From Liopterus haemorrhoidalis (taxonomy: Eukaryota > Arthropoda > Insecta > Coleoptera > Dytiscidae): DNA of 64,000 nt. The DNA lies in NCBI GenBank assembly GCA_963971575.1, contig OZ020624.1:15779249-15843248 (forward strand), given 5' to 3'. The notes beneath the pieces are model-generated. The model ran no database searches, was not told where the DNA came from, and saw nothing but the letters and a program-made list of their open reading frames with translations. How positions within the stretch are numbered: the stretch's first letter is position 1; the number at the start of each line of letters is the position of its first letter. Below, piece by piece: positions 19,304 to 32,429 of the stretch. The translations under genes were made by a program, and so were the position numbers.

Positions 19304-22300
19304 AAAAAATTGTATTTGAATAAAAGATTTGTCTTCTTATTTCCAACAACATTTATAATACATTTTTTACTGTAAAGTTAATAATAAGGGAGTTAACTAA
19401 ATTTTAACCAAAAAATTGTTTTCCCGCCATAACTCTTTAAATATTTATACAGTCAAAAATTTGTATTGAGATAAAAGATTTGTCTTCTTATTTCCAACAA
19501 CATTTAGTATACGTTTTTTACTGTAAAGTTAATAATAAGGGAGTTAACTAAATTTTAACCACAAAATAGTTTTCCCGCCATAACTCTTTAAATATTTATC
19601 CAGTCAAAAATTTGTATTTGGATAAAAGATTTGTCTTCTTATTTCCAACAACATTCACATACGTTTTTTACTGTAAAGTTAATAATAAGGGAGTTAACTA
19701 AATTTTAACCACAAAATAGTTTTCCCTCCATAACTCTTAAAATATTTATCCAATCAAAAAATTGTATTTAGATAAAAGATTTGTCTTCTTATTTCCAACA
19801 ACATTTATAATACATTTTTTACTGTAAAGTTAATAATAAGGGAGTTAACTAAATTTTAACCTCAAAATTGTTTTCCCGCCATAACTCTTTAAATATTTAT
19901 CCAATCAAAAAATTGTATTTGGATAAAAGATTTGTCTTCTTATTTCCAACAACATTTATAATACATTTTTTACTGTAAAGTTAATAATAAGGGAGTTAAC
20001 TAAATTTTAACCAAAAAATTGTTTTCCCGCCATAACTCTTTAAATATTTATCCAGTCAAAAATTTGTATTGAGATAAAAGATTTGTCTTCTTATTTCCAA
20101 CAACATTTAGTATACGTTTTTTACTGTAAAGTTAATAATAAGGGAGTTAACTAAATTTTAACCACAAAATAGTTTTCCCGCCATAACTCTTTAAATATTT
20201 ATCCAGTCAAAAATTTGTATTTGGATAAAAGATTTGTCTTCTTATTTCCAATAACATTTACCATACGTTTTTTACTGTAAAGTTAATAATAAGGGAGTTA
20301 ACTAAATTTTAACCACAAAATTGTTTTCCCGCCATAACTCTTTAAATATTTATCCAGTCAAAAATTTGTATTGAGATAAAAGATTTGTCTTCTTATTTCC
20401 AACAACATTTATCATACGTTTTTTACTGTAAAGTTAATAATAAGGGAGTTAACTAAATTTTAACCACAAAATAGTTTTCCCGCCATAACTCTTTAAATAT
20501 TTATCCAGTCAAAAATTTGTATTTGGATAAAAGATTTGTCTTCTTATTTCCAATAACATTTACCATACGTTTTTTACTGTAAAGTTAATAATAAGGGAGT
20601 AAACTAAATTTTAACCACAAAATAGTTTTCCCGCCATAACTCTTTAAATATTTATCCAGTCAAAAATTTGTATTTGGATAAAAGATTTGTCTTCTTATTT
20701 CCAATAACATTTACCATACGTTTTTTACTGTAAAGTTAATAATAAGGGAGTAAACTAAATTTTAACCACAAAATTGTTTTCCCGCCATAACTCTTAAAAT
20801 ATTTGTCCAATCAAAAAATTGCATTTGAATAAAAGATTTGTCTTCTTATTTCCAACAACATTTGGCATACGTTTTTTACTGTAAAGTTAATAATAAGGGA
20901 GTTAACTAAATTTTAACCACAAAATAGTTTTCCCTCCATAACTCTTAAAATATTTATCCTATCAAAAAATTGTATTTAGATAAAAGATTTGTCTTCTTAT
21001 TTCCAACAACATTTATAATACATTTTTTACTGTAAAGTTAATAATAAGGGAGTTAACTAAATTTTAACCTCAAAATTGTTTTCCCGCCATAACTCTTTAA
21101 ATATTTATCCAATCAAAAAATTGTATTTGGATAAAAGATTTGTCTTCTTATTTCCAACAACATTTATAATACATTTTTTACTGTAAAGTTAATAATAAGG
21201 GAGTTAACTAAATTTTAACCAAAAAATTGTTTTCCCGCCATAACTCTTTAAATATTTATCCAGTCAAAAATTTGTATTGAGATAAAAGATTTGTCTTCTT
21301 ATTTCCAACAACATTAAGTATACGTTTTTTACTGTAAAGTTAATAATAAGGGAGTTAACTAAATTTTAACCACAAAATAGTTTTCCCGCCATAACTCTTT
21401 AAATATTTATCCAGTCAAAAATTTGTATTTGGATAAAAGATTTGTCTTCTTATTTCCAATAACATTTACCATACGTTTTTTACTGTAAAGTTAATAATAA
21501 GGGAGTTAACTAAATTTTAACCACAAAATTGTTTTCCCGCCATAACTCTTTAAATATTTATCCAGTCAAAAATTTGTATTGAGATAAAAGATTTGTCTTC
21601 TTATTTCCAACAACATTTATTATACGTTTTTTACTGTAAAGTTAATAATAAGGGAGTTAACTAAATTTTAACCACAAAATAGTTTTCCCGCCATAACTCT
21701 TTAAATATTTATCCAGTCAAAAATTTGTATTTGGATAAAAGATTTGTCTTCTTATTTCCAATAACATTTACCATACGTTTTTTACTGTAAAGTTAATAAT
21801 AAGGGAGTAAACTAAATTTTAACCACAAAATTGTTTTCCCGCCATAACTCTTAAAATATTTATCCAATCAAAAAATTGTATTTGAATAAAAGATTTGTCT
21901 TCTTATTTCCAACAACATTTGGTATACGTTTTTTACTGTAAAGTTAATAATAATGGAGTTAACTAAATTTTAACCACAAAATAGTTTTCCCTCCATAACT
22001 CTTAAAATATTTATCCAATCAAAAAATTGTATTTAGATAAAAGATTTGTCTTCTTATTTCCAACAACATTTTTAATACATTTTTTACTGTAAAGTTAATA
22101 ATAAGGGAGTTAACTAAATTTTAACCACAAAATAGTTTTCCCGCCATAACTCTTTAAATATTTATCCAGTCAAAAATTTGTATTTGGATAAAAGATTTGT
22201 CTTCTTATTTCCAACAACATTTACCCCACGTTTTTTACTGTAAAGTTAATAATAAGGGAGTTAACTAAATTTTAACCACAAAATTGTTTTCCCGCCATAA

Positions 22301-23831
22301 CTCTTAAAATATTTATCCAATCAAAAAATTGTATTTGAATAAAAGATTTGTCTTCTTATTTCCAACAACATTTATAATACATTTTTTACTGTAAAGTTAA
22401 TAATAAGGGAGTTAACTAAATTTTAACCAAAAAATTGTTTTCCCGCCATAACTCTTTAAATATTTATCCAGTCAAAAATTTGTATTGAGATAAAAGATTT
22501 GTCTTCTTATTTCCAACAACATTTAGTATACGTTTTTTACTGTAAAGTTAATAATAAGGGAGTTAACTAAATTTTAACCACAAAATAGTTTTCCCGCCAT
22601 AACTCTTTAAATATTTATCCAGTCAAAAATTCGTATTTGGATAAAAGATTTGTCTTCTTATTTCCAACAACATTTACCATACATTTTTTACTGTAAAGTT
22701 AATAATAAGGGAGTTAACTAAATTTTAACCACAAAATAGTTTTCCCGCCATAACTCTTTAAATATTTATCCAGTCAAAAATTTGTATTTGGATAAAAGAT
22801 TTGTCTTCTTATTTCCAATAACATTTACCATACGTTTTTTACTGTAAAGTTAATAATAAGGGAGTAAACTAAATTTTAACCACAAAATTGTTTTCCCGCC
22901 ATAACTCTTAAAATATTTATCCAATCAAAAAATTGTATTTGAATAAAAGATTTGTCTTCTTATTTCCAACAACATTTGGTATACGTTTTTTACTGTAAAG
23001 TTAATAATAAGGGAGTTAACTAAATTTTAACCACAAAATAGTTTTCCCTCCATAACTCTTAAAATATTTATCCAATCAAAAAATTGTATTTAGATAAAAG
23101 ATTTGTCTTCTTATTTCCAACAACATTTTTAATACATTTTTTACTGTAAAGTTAATAATAAGGGAGTTAACTAAATTTTAACCACAAAATAGTTTTCCCG
23201 CCATAACTCTTTAAATATTTATCCAGTCAAAAATTTGTATTTGGATAAAAGATTTGTCTTCTTATTTCCAACAACATTTACCCCACGTTTTTTACTGTAA
23301 AGTTAATAATAAGGGAGTTAACTAAATTTTAACCACAAAATTGTTTTCCCGCCATAACTCTTAAAATATTTATCCAATCAAAAAATTGTATTTGAATAAA
23401 AGATTTGTCTTCTTATTTCCAACAACATTTATAATACATTTTTTACTGTAAAGTTAATAATAAGGGAGTTAACTAAATTTTAACCAAAAAATTGTTTTCC
23501 CGCCATAACTCTTTAAATATTTATCCAGTCAAAAATTTGTATTGAGATAAAAGATTTGTCTTCTTATTTCCAACAACATTTAGTATACGTTTTTTACTGT
23601 AAAGTTAATAATAAGGGAGTTAACTAAATTTTAACCACAAAATAGTTTTTCCGCCATAACTCTTTAAATATTTATCCAGTCAAAAATTTGTATTTGGATA
23701 AAAGATTTGTCTTCTGATTTCCAACAACATTCACATACGTTTTTTACTGTAAAGTTAATAATAAGGGAGTTAACTAAATTTTAACCACAAAATTGTTTTC
23801 CCGCCATAACTCTTAAAATATTTATCCAATC
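19304..23831 (+). repeat. HOR gamma, copy 1 (30 monomers, 4528 bp)
   Basis: Order: D2 B C/M J3 F B G N G2 G2 M J3 F B G B2 G2 H J K A B L G2 H2 J K A B C. The third monomer is a C/M hybrid, so one monomer is missing compared with the next copy. The mark 'tatcatacgt' at 20410 has its partner 4679 bp on at 25089, which is 31 monomers minus two for the 150-bp variants. The last 13 monomers (H J K A B L G2 H2 J K A B C) match the end of HOR alpha, including 'aatggag', 'attcg', 'tttttccgcc' and 'cttctgattt'. Gamma thus looks like alpha with its front part replaced. Confidence 0.93.
19606..19755 (+). repeat. Hybrid C/M monomer
   Basis: It has the head and box of C ('ttggat', 'cacatacgt') but the tail and 'ccctcc' of M, and is followed by J3, the usual partner of M. 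The equivalent blocks at 4.5-4.8 kb and 24.1-24.4 kb have C and M as separate monomers. One monomer was lost by a crossover within the conserved middle. Confidence 0.92.
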
Positions 23832-26800
23832 AAAAAATTGTATTTGAATAAAAGATTTGTCTTCTTATTTCCAACAACATTTATAATACATTTTTTACTG
23901 TAAAGTTAATAATAAGGGAGTTAACTAAATTTTAACCAAAAAATTGTTTTCCCGCCATAACTCTTTAAATATTTATACAGTCAAAAATTTGTATTGAGAT
24001 AAAAGATTTGTCTTCTTATTTCCAACAACATTTAGTATACGTTTTTTACTGTAAAGTTAATAATAAGGGAGTTAACTAAATTTTAACCACAAAATAGTTT
24101 TCCCGCCATAACTCTTTAAATATTTATCCAGTCAAAAATTTGTATTTGGATAAAAGATTTGTCTTCTTATTTCCAACAACATTCACATACGTTTTTTACT
24201 GTAAAGTTAATAATAAGGGAGTTAACTAAATTTTAACCACAAAATTGTTTTCCCGCCATAACTCTTAAAATATTTGTCCAATCAAAAAATTGCATTTGAA
24301 TAAAAGATTTGTCTTCTTATTTCCAACAACATTTGGCATACGTTTTTTACTGTAAAGTTAATAATAAGGGAGTTAACTAAATTTTAACCACAAAATAGTT
24401 TTCCCTCCATAACTCTTAAAATATTTATCCAATCAAAAAATTGTATTTAGATAAAAGATTTGTCTTCTTATTTCCAACAACATTTATAATACATTTTTTA
24501 CTGTAAAGTTAATAATAAGGGAGTTAACTAAATTTTAACCTCAAAATTGTTTTCCCGCCATAACTCTTTAAATATTTATCCAATCAAAAAATTGTATTTG
24601 GATAAAAGATTTGTCTTCTTATTTCCAACAACATTTATAATACATTTTTTACTGTAAAGTTAATAATAAGGGAGTTAACTAAATTTTAACCAAAAAATTG
24701 TTTTCCCGCCATAACTCTTTAAATATTTATCCAGTCAAAAATTTGTATTGAGATAAAAGATTTGTCTTCTTATTTCCAACAACATTTAGTATACGTTTTT
24801 TACTGTAAAGTTAATAATAAGGGAGTTAACTAAATTTTAACCACAAAATAGTTTTCCCGCCATAACTCTTTAAATATTTATCCAGTCAAAAATTTGTATT
24901 TGGATAAAAGATTTGTCTTCTTATTTCCAATAACATTTACCATACGTTTTTTACTGTAAAGTTAATAATAAGGGAGTTAACTAAATTTTAACCACAAAAT
25001 TGTTTTCCCGCCATAACTCTTTAAATATTTATCCAGTCAAAAATTTGTATTGAGATAAAAGATTTGTCTTCTTATTTCCAACAACATTTATCATACGTTT
25101 TTTACTGTAAAGTTAATAATAAGGGAGTTAACTAAATTTTAACCACAAAATAGTTTTCCCGCCATAACTCTTTAAATATTTATCCAGTCAAAAATTTGTA
25201 TTTGGATAAAAGATTTGTCTTCTTATTTCCAATAACATTTACCATACGTTTTTTACTGTAAAGTTACTAATAAGGGAGTAAACTAAATTTTAACCACAAA
25301 ATAGTTTTCCCGCCATAACTCTTTAAATATTTATCCAGTCAAAAATTTGTATTTGGATAAAAGATTTGTCTTCTTATTTCCAATAACATTTACCATACGT
25401 TTTTTACTGTAAAGTTAATAATAAGGGAGTAAACTAAATTTTAACCACAAAATTGTTTTCCCGCCATAACTCTTAAAATATTTGTCCAATCAAAAAATTG
25501 CATTTGAATAAAAGATTTGTCTTCTTATTTCCAACAACATTTGGCATACGTTTTTTACTGTAAAGTTAATAATAAGGGAGTTAACTAAATTTTAACCACA
25601 AAATAGTTTTCCCTCCATAACTCTTAAAATATTTATCCTATCAAAAAATTGTATTTAGATAAAAGATTTGTCTTCTTATTTCCAACAACATTTATAATAC
25701 ATTTTTTACTGTAAAGTTAATAATAAGGGAGTTAACTAAATTTTAACCTCAAAATTGTTTTCCCGCCATAACTCTTTAAATATTTATCCAATCAAAAAAT
25801 TGTATTTGGATAAAAGATTTGTCTTCTTATTTCCAACAACATTTATAATACATTTTTTACTGTAAAGTTAATAATAAGGGAGTTAACTAAATTTTAACCA
25901 AAAAATTGTTTTCCCGCCATAACTCTTTAAATATTTATCCAGTCAAAAATTTGTATTGAGATAAAAGATTTGTCTTCTTATTTCCAACAACATTAAGTAT
26001 ACGTTTTTTACTGTAAAGTTAATAATAAGGGAGTTAACTAAATTTTAACCACAAAATAGTTTTCCCGCCATAACTCTTTAAATATTTATCCAGTCAAAAA
26101 TTTGTATTTGGATAAAAGATTTGTCTTCTTATTTCCAATAACATTTACAATACGTTTTTTACTGTAAAGTTAATAATAAGGGAGTTAACTAAATTTTAAC
26201 CACAAAATTGTTTTCCCGCCATAACTCTTTAAATATTTATCCAGTCAAAAATTTGTATTGAGATAAAAGATTTGTCTTCTTATTTCCAACAACATTTATT
26301 ATACGTTTTTTACTGTAAAGTTAATAATAAGGGAGTTAACTAAATTTTAACCACAAAATAGTTTTCCCGCCATAACTCTTTAAATATTTATCCAGTCAAA
26401 AATTTGTATTTGGATAAAAGATTTGTCTTCTTATTTCCAATAACATTTACCATACGTTTTTTACTGTAAAGTTAATAATAAGGGAGTAAACTAAATTTTA
26501 ACCACAAAATTGTTTTCCCGCCATAACTCTTAAAATATTTATCCAATCAAAAAATTGTATTTGAATAAAAGATTTGTCTTCTTATTTCCAACAACATTTG
26601 GTATACGTTTTTTACTGTAAAGTTAATAATAAGGGAGTTAACTAAATTTTAACCACAAAATAGTTTTCCCTCCATAACTCTTAAAATATTTATCCAATCA
26701 AAAAATTGTATTTAGATAAAAGATTTGTCTTCTTATTTCCAACAACATTTATAATACATTTTTTACTGTAAAGTTAATAATAAGGGAGTTAACTAAATTT

Positions 26801-27001
26801 TAACCACAAAATAGTTTTCCCGCCATAACTCTTTAAATATTTATCCAGTCAAAAATTTGTATTTGGATAAAAGATTTGTCTTCTTATTTCCAACAACATT
26901 TACCCCACGTTTTTTACTGTAAAGTTAATAATAAGGGAGTTAACTAAATTTTAACCACAAAATTGTTTTCCCGCCATAACTCTTAAAATATTTATCCAAT
27001 C
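23832..27001 (+). repeat. HOR gamma, copy 2 (first 21 monomers)
   Basis: Order: D2 B C M J3 F B G N G2 G2 M J3 F B G B2 G2 H2 J2 K. It keeps the M that copy 1 lost. Rare marks are shared with copy 1: 'tatcatacgt' (25089), 'tcctatc' (about 25636) and 'acattaagtatacg' (about 25991). It departs from copy 1 after G2: H2 with 'aaggg' replaces H with 'aatgg', and J2 (box 'tataatacat') replaces J. B2 G2 H2 J2 K is also the end of HORs delta and epsilon, so the switch to delta happens here. Private changes include 'gttactaataag' (about 25264) and 'tacaatacgt' (about 26147). Confidence 0.92.
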
Positions 27002-29715
27002 AAAAATATGTATTTGAATAAAAGATTTGTCTTCTTATTTCCAACAACATTTATAATACATTTTTTACTGTAAAGTTAATAATAAGGGAGTTAACTAAAT
27101 TTTAACCAAAAAATTGTTTTCCCGCCATAACTCTTTAAATATTTATCCAGTCAAAAATTTGTATTGAGATAAAAGATTTGTCTTCTTATTTCCAACAACA
27201 TTTAGTATACGTTTTTTACTGTAAAGTTAATAATAAGGGAGTTAACTAAATTTTAACCACAAAATAGTTTTCCCGCCATAAATTTAAATATTTATCCAGT
27301 CAAAAATTTGTATTTGGATAAAAGATTTGTCTTCTTATTTCCAACAACATTCACATACGTTTTTTACTGTAAAGTTAATAATAAGGGAGTTAACTAAATT
27401 TTAACCACAAAATTGTTTTCCCGCCATAACTCTTAAAATATTTATCCAATCAAAAAATTGTATTTGAATAAAAGATTTGTCTTCTTATTTCCAAGAACAT
27501 TTATAATACATTTTTTACTTTGAAGTTAATAATAAGGGAGTTAACTAAATTTTAACCAAAAAATTGTTTTCCCGCCATAACTCTTTAAATATTTATACAG
27601 TCAAAAATTTGTATTGAGATAAAAGATTTGTCTTCTTATTTCCAACAACATTTAGTATACATTTTTTACTGTAAAGTTAATAATAAGGGAGTTAACTAAA
27701 TTTTAACCTCAAAGTTGTTTTCCCGCCATAACTCTTTAAATATTTATCCAATCAAAAAATTGTATTTGGATAAAAGATTTGCCTTCTTATTTCCAACAAC
27801 ATTTATAATACATTTTTTACTGTAAAGTTAATAATAAGGGAGTTAACTAAATTTTAACCAAAAAATTGTTTTCCCGCCATAACTCTTTAAATATTTATAC
27901 AGTCAAAAATTTGTATTGAGATAAAAGATTTGTCTTCTTATTTCCAACAACATTTAGTATACGTTTTTTACTGTAAAGTTAATAATAAGGGAGTTAACTA
28001 AATTTTAACCACAAAATAGTTTTCCCGCCATAACTCTTTAAATATTTATCCAGTCAAAAATTTGTATTTGGATAAAAGATTTGTCTTCTTATTTCCAACA
28101 ACATTCACATACGTTTTTTACTGTAAAGTTAATAATAAGGGAGTTAACTAAATTTTAACCACAAAATTGTTTTCCCGCCATAACTCTTAAAATATTTGTC
28201 CAATCAAAAAATTGCATTTGAATAAAAGATTTGTCTTCTTATTTCCAACAACATTTGGCATACGTTTTTTACTGTAAAGTTAATAATAAGGGAGTTAACT
28301 AAATTTTAACCACAAAATAGTTTTCCCTCCATAACTCTTAAAATATTTATCCAATCAAAAAATTGTATTTAGATAAAAGATTTGTCTTCTTATTTCCAAC
28401 AACATTTATAATACATTTTTTACTGTTAAGTTAATAATAAGGGAGTTAACTAAATTTTAACCTCAAAATTGTTTTCCCGCCATAACTCTTTAAATATTTA
28501 TCCAATCAAAAAATTGTATTTGGATAAAAGATTTGTCTTCTTATTTCCAACAACATTTATAATACATTTTTTACTGTAAAGTTAATAATAAGGGAGTTAA
28601 CTAAATTTTAACCAAAAAATTGTTTTCCCGCCATAACTCTTTAAATATTTATCCAGTCAAAAATTTGTATTGAGATAAAAGATTTGTCTTCTTATTTCCA
28701 ACAACATTTAGTATACGTTTTTTACTGTAAAGTTAATAATAAGGGAGTTAACTAAATTTTAACCACAAAATAGTTTTCCCGCCATAACTCTTTAAATATT
28801 TATCCAGTCAAAAATTTGTATTTGGATAAAAGATTTGTCTTCTTATTTCCAATAACATTTACCATACGTTTTTTACTGTAAAGTTAATAATAAGGGAGTT
28901 AACTAAATTTTAACCACAAAATTGTTTTCCCGCCATAACTCTTTAAATATTTATCCAGTCAAAAATTTGTATTGAGATAAAAGATTTGTCTTCTTATTTC
29001 CAACAACATTTATTATACGTTTTTTACTGTAAAGTTAATAATAAGGGAGTTAACTAAATTTTAACCACAAAATAGTTTTCCCGCCATAACTCTTTAAATA
29101 TTTATCCAGTCAAAAATTTGTATTTGGATAAAAGATTTGTCTTCTTATTTCCAATAACATTTACCATACGTTTTTTACTGTAAAGTTAATAATAAGGGAG
29201 TAAACTAAATTTTAACCACAAAATTGTTTTCCCGCCATAACTCTTAAAATATTTATCCAATCAAAAAATTGTATTTGAATAAAAGATTTGTCTTCTTATT
29301 TCCAACAACATTTGGTATACGTTTTTTACTGTAAAGTTAATAATAAGGGAGTTAACTAAATTTTAACCACAAAATAGTTTTCCCTCCATAACTCTTAAAA
29401 TATTTATCCAATCAAAAAATTGTATTTAGATAAAAGATTTGTCTTCTTATTTCCAACAACATTTATAATACATTTTTTACTGTAAAGTTAATAATAAGGG
29501 AGTTAACTAAATTTTAACCACAAAATAGTTTTCCCGCCATAACTCTTTAAATATTTATCCAGTCAAAAATTTGTATTTGGATAAAAGATTTGTCTTCTTA
29601 TTTCCAACAACATTTACCCCACGTTTTTTACTGTAAAGTTAATAATAAGGGAGTTAACTAAATTTTAACCACAAAATTGTTTTCCCGCCATAACTCTTAA
29701 AATATTTATCCAATC
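27002..29715 (+). repeat. HOR delta, copy 1 (18-mer, 2714 bp)
   Basis: Order: A B C D E F B C M J3 F B G B2 G2 H2 J2 K. Length is 18 x 151 minus two for two C monomers and minus two for a short deletion in the first B ('cataaattta', 27277). Marks shared with copy 2 at +2714 are that deletion, 'actttgaag' in D (about 27517), 'gccttc' in F (27781), a B preceded by 'tatacagtc', and 'actgttaag' in J3 (about 28422). The first A has a private head, 'aaaaatatgtatttgaat'. Confidence 0.95.
27153..27301 (+). repeat. Type B monomer with net 2-bp deletion (149 bp)
   Basis: 'cataactctttaaat' is replaced by 'cataaatttaaat'. The same change is found at 29867-30015, exactly 2714 bp on, so it was present before the delta unit duplicated. 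It is not in the B at 32590, which bounds the duplication. Confidence 0.93.
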
Positions 29716-32429
29716 AAAAAATTGTATTTGAATAAAAGATTTGTCTTCTTATTTCCAACAACATTTATAATACATTTTTTACTGTAAAGTTAATAATAAG
29801 GGAGTTAACTAAATTTTAACCAAAAAATTGTTTTCCCGCCATAACTCTTTAAATATTTATCCAGTCAAAAATTTGTATTGAGATAAAAGATTTGTCTTCT
29901 TATTTCCAACAACATTTAGTATACGTTTTTTACTGTAAAGTTAATAATAAGGGAGTTAACTAAATTTTAACCACAAAATAGTTTTCCCGCCATAAATTTA
30001 AATATTTATCCAGTCAAAAATTTGTATTTGGATAAAAGATTTGTCTTCTTATTTCCAACAACATTCACATACGTTTTTTACTGTAAAGTTAATAATAAGG
30101 GAGTTAACTAAATTTTAACCACAAAATTGTTTTCCCGCCATAACTCTTAAAATATTTATCCAATCAAAAAATTGTATTTGAATAAAAGATTTGTCTTCTT
30201 ATTTCCAAGAACATTTATAATACATTTTTTACTTTGAAGTTAATAATAAGGGAGTTAACTAAATTTTAACCAAAAAATTGTTTTCCCGCCATAACTCTTT
30301 AAATATTTATACAGTCAAAAATTTGTATTGAGATAAAAGATTTGTCTTCTTATTTCCAACAACATTTAGTATACATTTTTTACTGTAAAGTTAATAATAA
30401 GGGAGTTAACTAAATTTTAACCTCAAAGTTGTTTTCCCGCCATAACTCTTTAAATATTTATCCAATCAAAAAATTGTATTTGGATAAAAGATTTGCCTTC
30501 TTATTTCCAACAACATTTATAATACATTTTTTACTGTTAAGTTAATAATAAGGGAGTTAACTAAATTTTAACCAAAAAATTGTTTTCCCGCCATAACTCT
30601 TTAAATATTTATACAGTCAAAAATTTGTATTGAGATAAAAGATTTGTCTTCTTATTTCCAACAACATTTAGTATACGTTTTTTACTGTAAAGTTAATAAT
30701 AAGGGAGTTAACTAAATTTTAACCACAAAATAGTTTTCCCGCCATAACTCTTTAAATATTTATCCAGTCAAAAATTTGTATTTGGATAAAAGATTTGTCT
30801 TCTTATTTCCAACAACATTCACATACGTTTTTTACTGTAAAGTTAATAATAAGGGAGTTAACTAAATTTTAACCACAAAATTGTTTTCCCGCCATAACTC
30901 TTAAAATATTTGTCCAATCAAAAAATTGCATTTGAATAAAAGATTTGTCTTCTTATTTCCAACAACATTTGGCATACGTTTTTTACTGTAAAGTTAATAA
31001 TAAGGGAGTTAACTAAATTTTAACCACAAAATAGTTTTCCCTCCATAACTCTTAAAATATTTATCCAATCAAAAAATTGTATTTAGATAAAAGATTTGTC
31101 TTCTTATTTCCAACAACATTTATAATACATTTTTTACTGTTAAGTTAATAATAAGGGAGTTAACTAAATTTTAACCTCAAAATTGTTTTCCCGCCATAAC
31201 TCTTTAAATATTTATCCAATCAAAAAATTGTATTTGGATAAAAGATTTGTCTTCTTATTTCCAACAACATTTATAATACATTTTTTACTGTAAAGTTAAT
31301 AATAAGGGAGTTAACTAAATTTTAACCAAAAAATTGTTTTCCCGCCATAACTCTTTAAATATTTATCCAGTCAAAAATTTGTATTGAGATAAAAGATTTG
31401 TCTTCTTATTTCCAACAACATTTAGTATACGTTTTTTACTGTAAAGTTAATAATAAGGGAGTTAACTAAATTTTAACCACAAAATAGTTTTCCCGCCATA
31501 ACTCTTTAAATATTTATCCAGTCAAAAATTTGTATTTGGATAAAAGATTTGTCTTCTTATTTCCAATAACATTTACCATACGTTTTTTACTGTAAAGTTA
31601 ATAATAAGGGAGTTAACTAAATTTTAACCACAAAATTGTTTTCCCGCCATAACTCTTTAAATATTTATCCAGTCAAAAATTTGTATTGAGATAAAAGATT
31701 TGTCTTCTTATTTCCAACAACATTTATTATACGTTTTTTACTGTAAAGTTAATAATAAGGGAGTTAACTAAATTTTAACCACAAAATAGTTTTCCCGCCA
31801 TAACTCTTTAAATATTTATCCAGTCAAAAATTTGTATTTGGATAAAAGATTTGTCTTCTTATTTCCAATAACATTTACCATACGTTTTTTACTGTAAAGT
31901 TAATAATAAGGGAGTAAACTAAATTTTAACCACAAAATTGTTTTCCCGCCATAACTCTTAAAATATTTATCCAATCAAAAAATTGTATTTGAATAAAAGA
32001 TTTGTCTTCTTATTTCCAACAACATTTGGTATACGTTTTTTACTGTAAAGTTAATAATAAGGGAGTTAACTAAATTTTAACCACAAAATAGTTTTCCCTC
32101 CATAACTCTTAAAATATTTATCCAATCAAAAAATTGTATTTAGATAAAAGATTTGTCTTCTTATTTCCAACAACATTTATAATACATTTTTTACTGTAAA
32201 GTTAATAATAAGGGAGTTAACTAAATTTTAACCACAAAATAGTTTTCCCGCCATAACTCTTTAAATATTTATCCAGTCAAAAATTTGTATTTGGATAAAA
32301 GATTTGTCTTCTTATTTCCAACAACATTTACCCCACGTTTTTTACTGTAAAGTTAATAATAAGGGAGTTAACTAAATTTTAACCACAAAATTGTTTTCCC
32401 GCCATAACTCTTAAAATATTTATCCAATC
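29716..32429 (+). repeat. HOR delta, copy 2 (18-mer, 2714 bp)
   Basis: Same 18 types in the same order as copy 1. The short deletion recurs at 29991, 'actttgaag' at about 30231, 'gccttc' at about 30495 and 'actgttaag' at about 31136. It adds 'actgttaag' in its second F (about 30533), which copy 1 lacks. The sharing of five rare changes in order at one spacing shows a recent tandem duplication of the whole 18-mer. The next unit at 32430 starts with the same A B C D E F B C but then continues as beta (D2 E F) in place of M J3 F. Confidence 0.95.
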
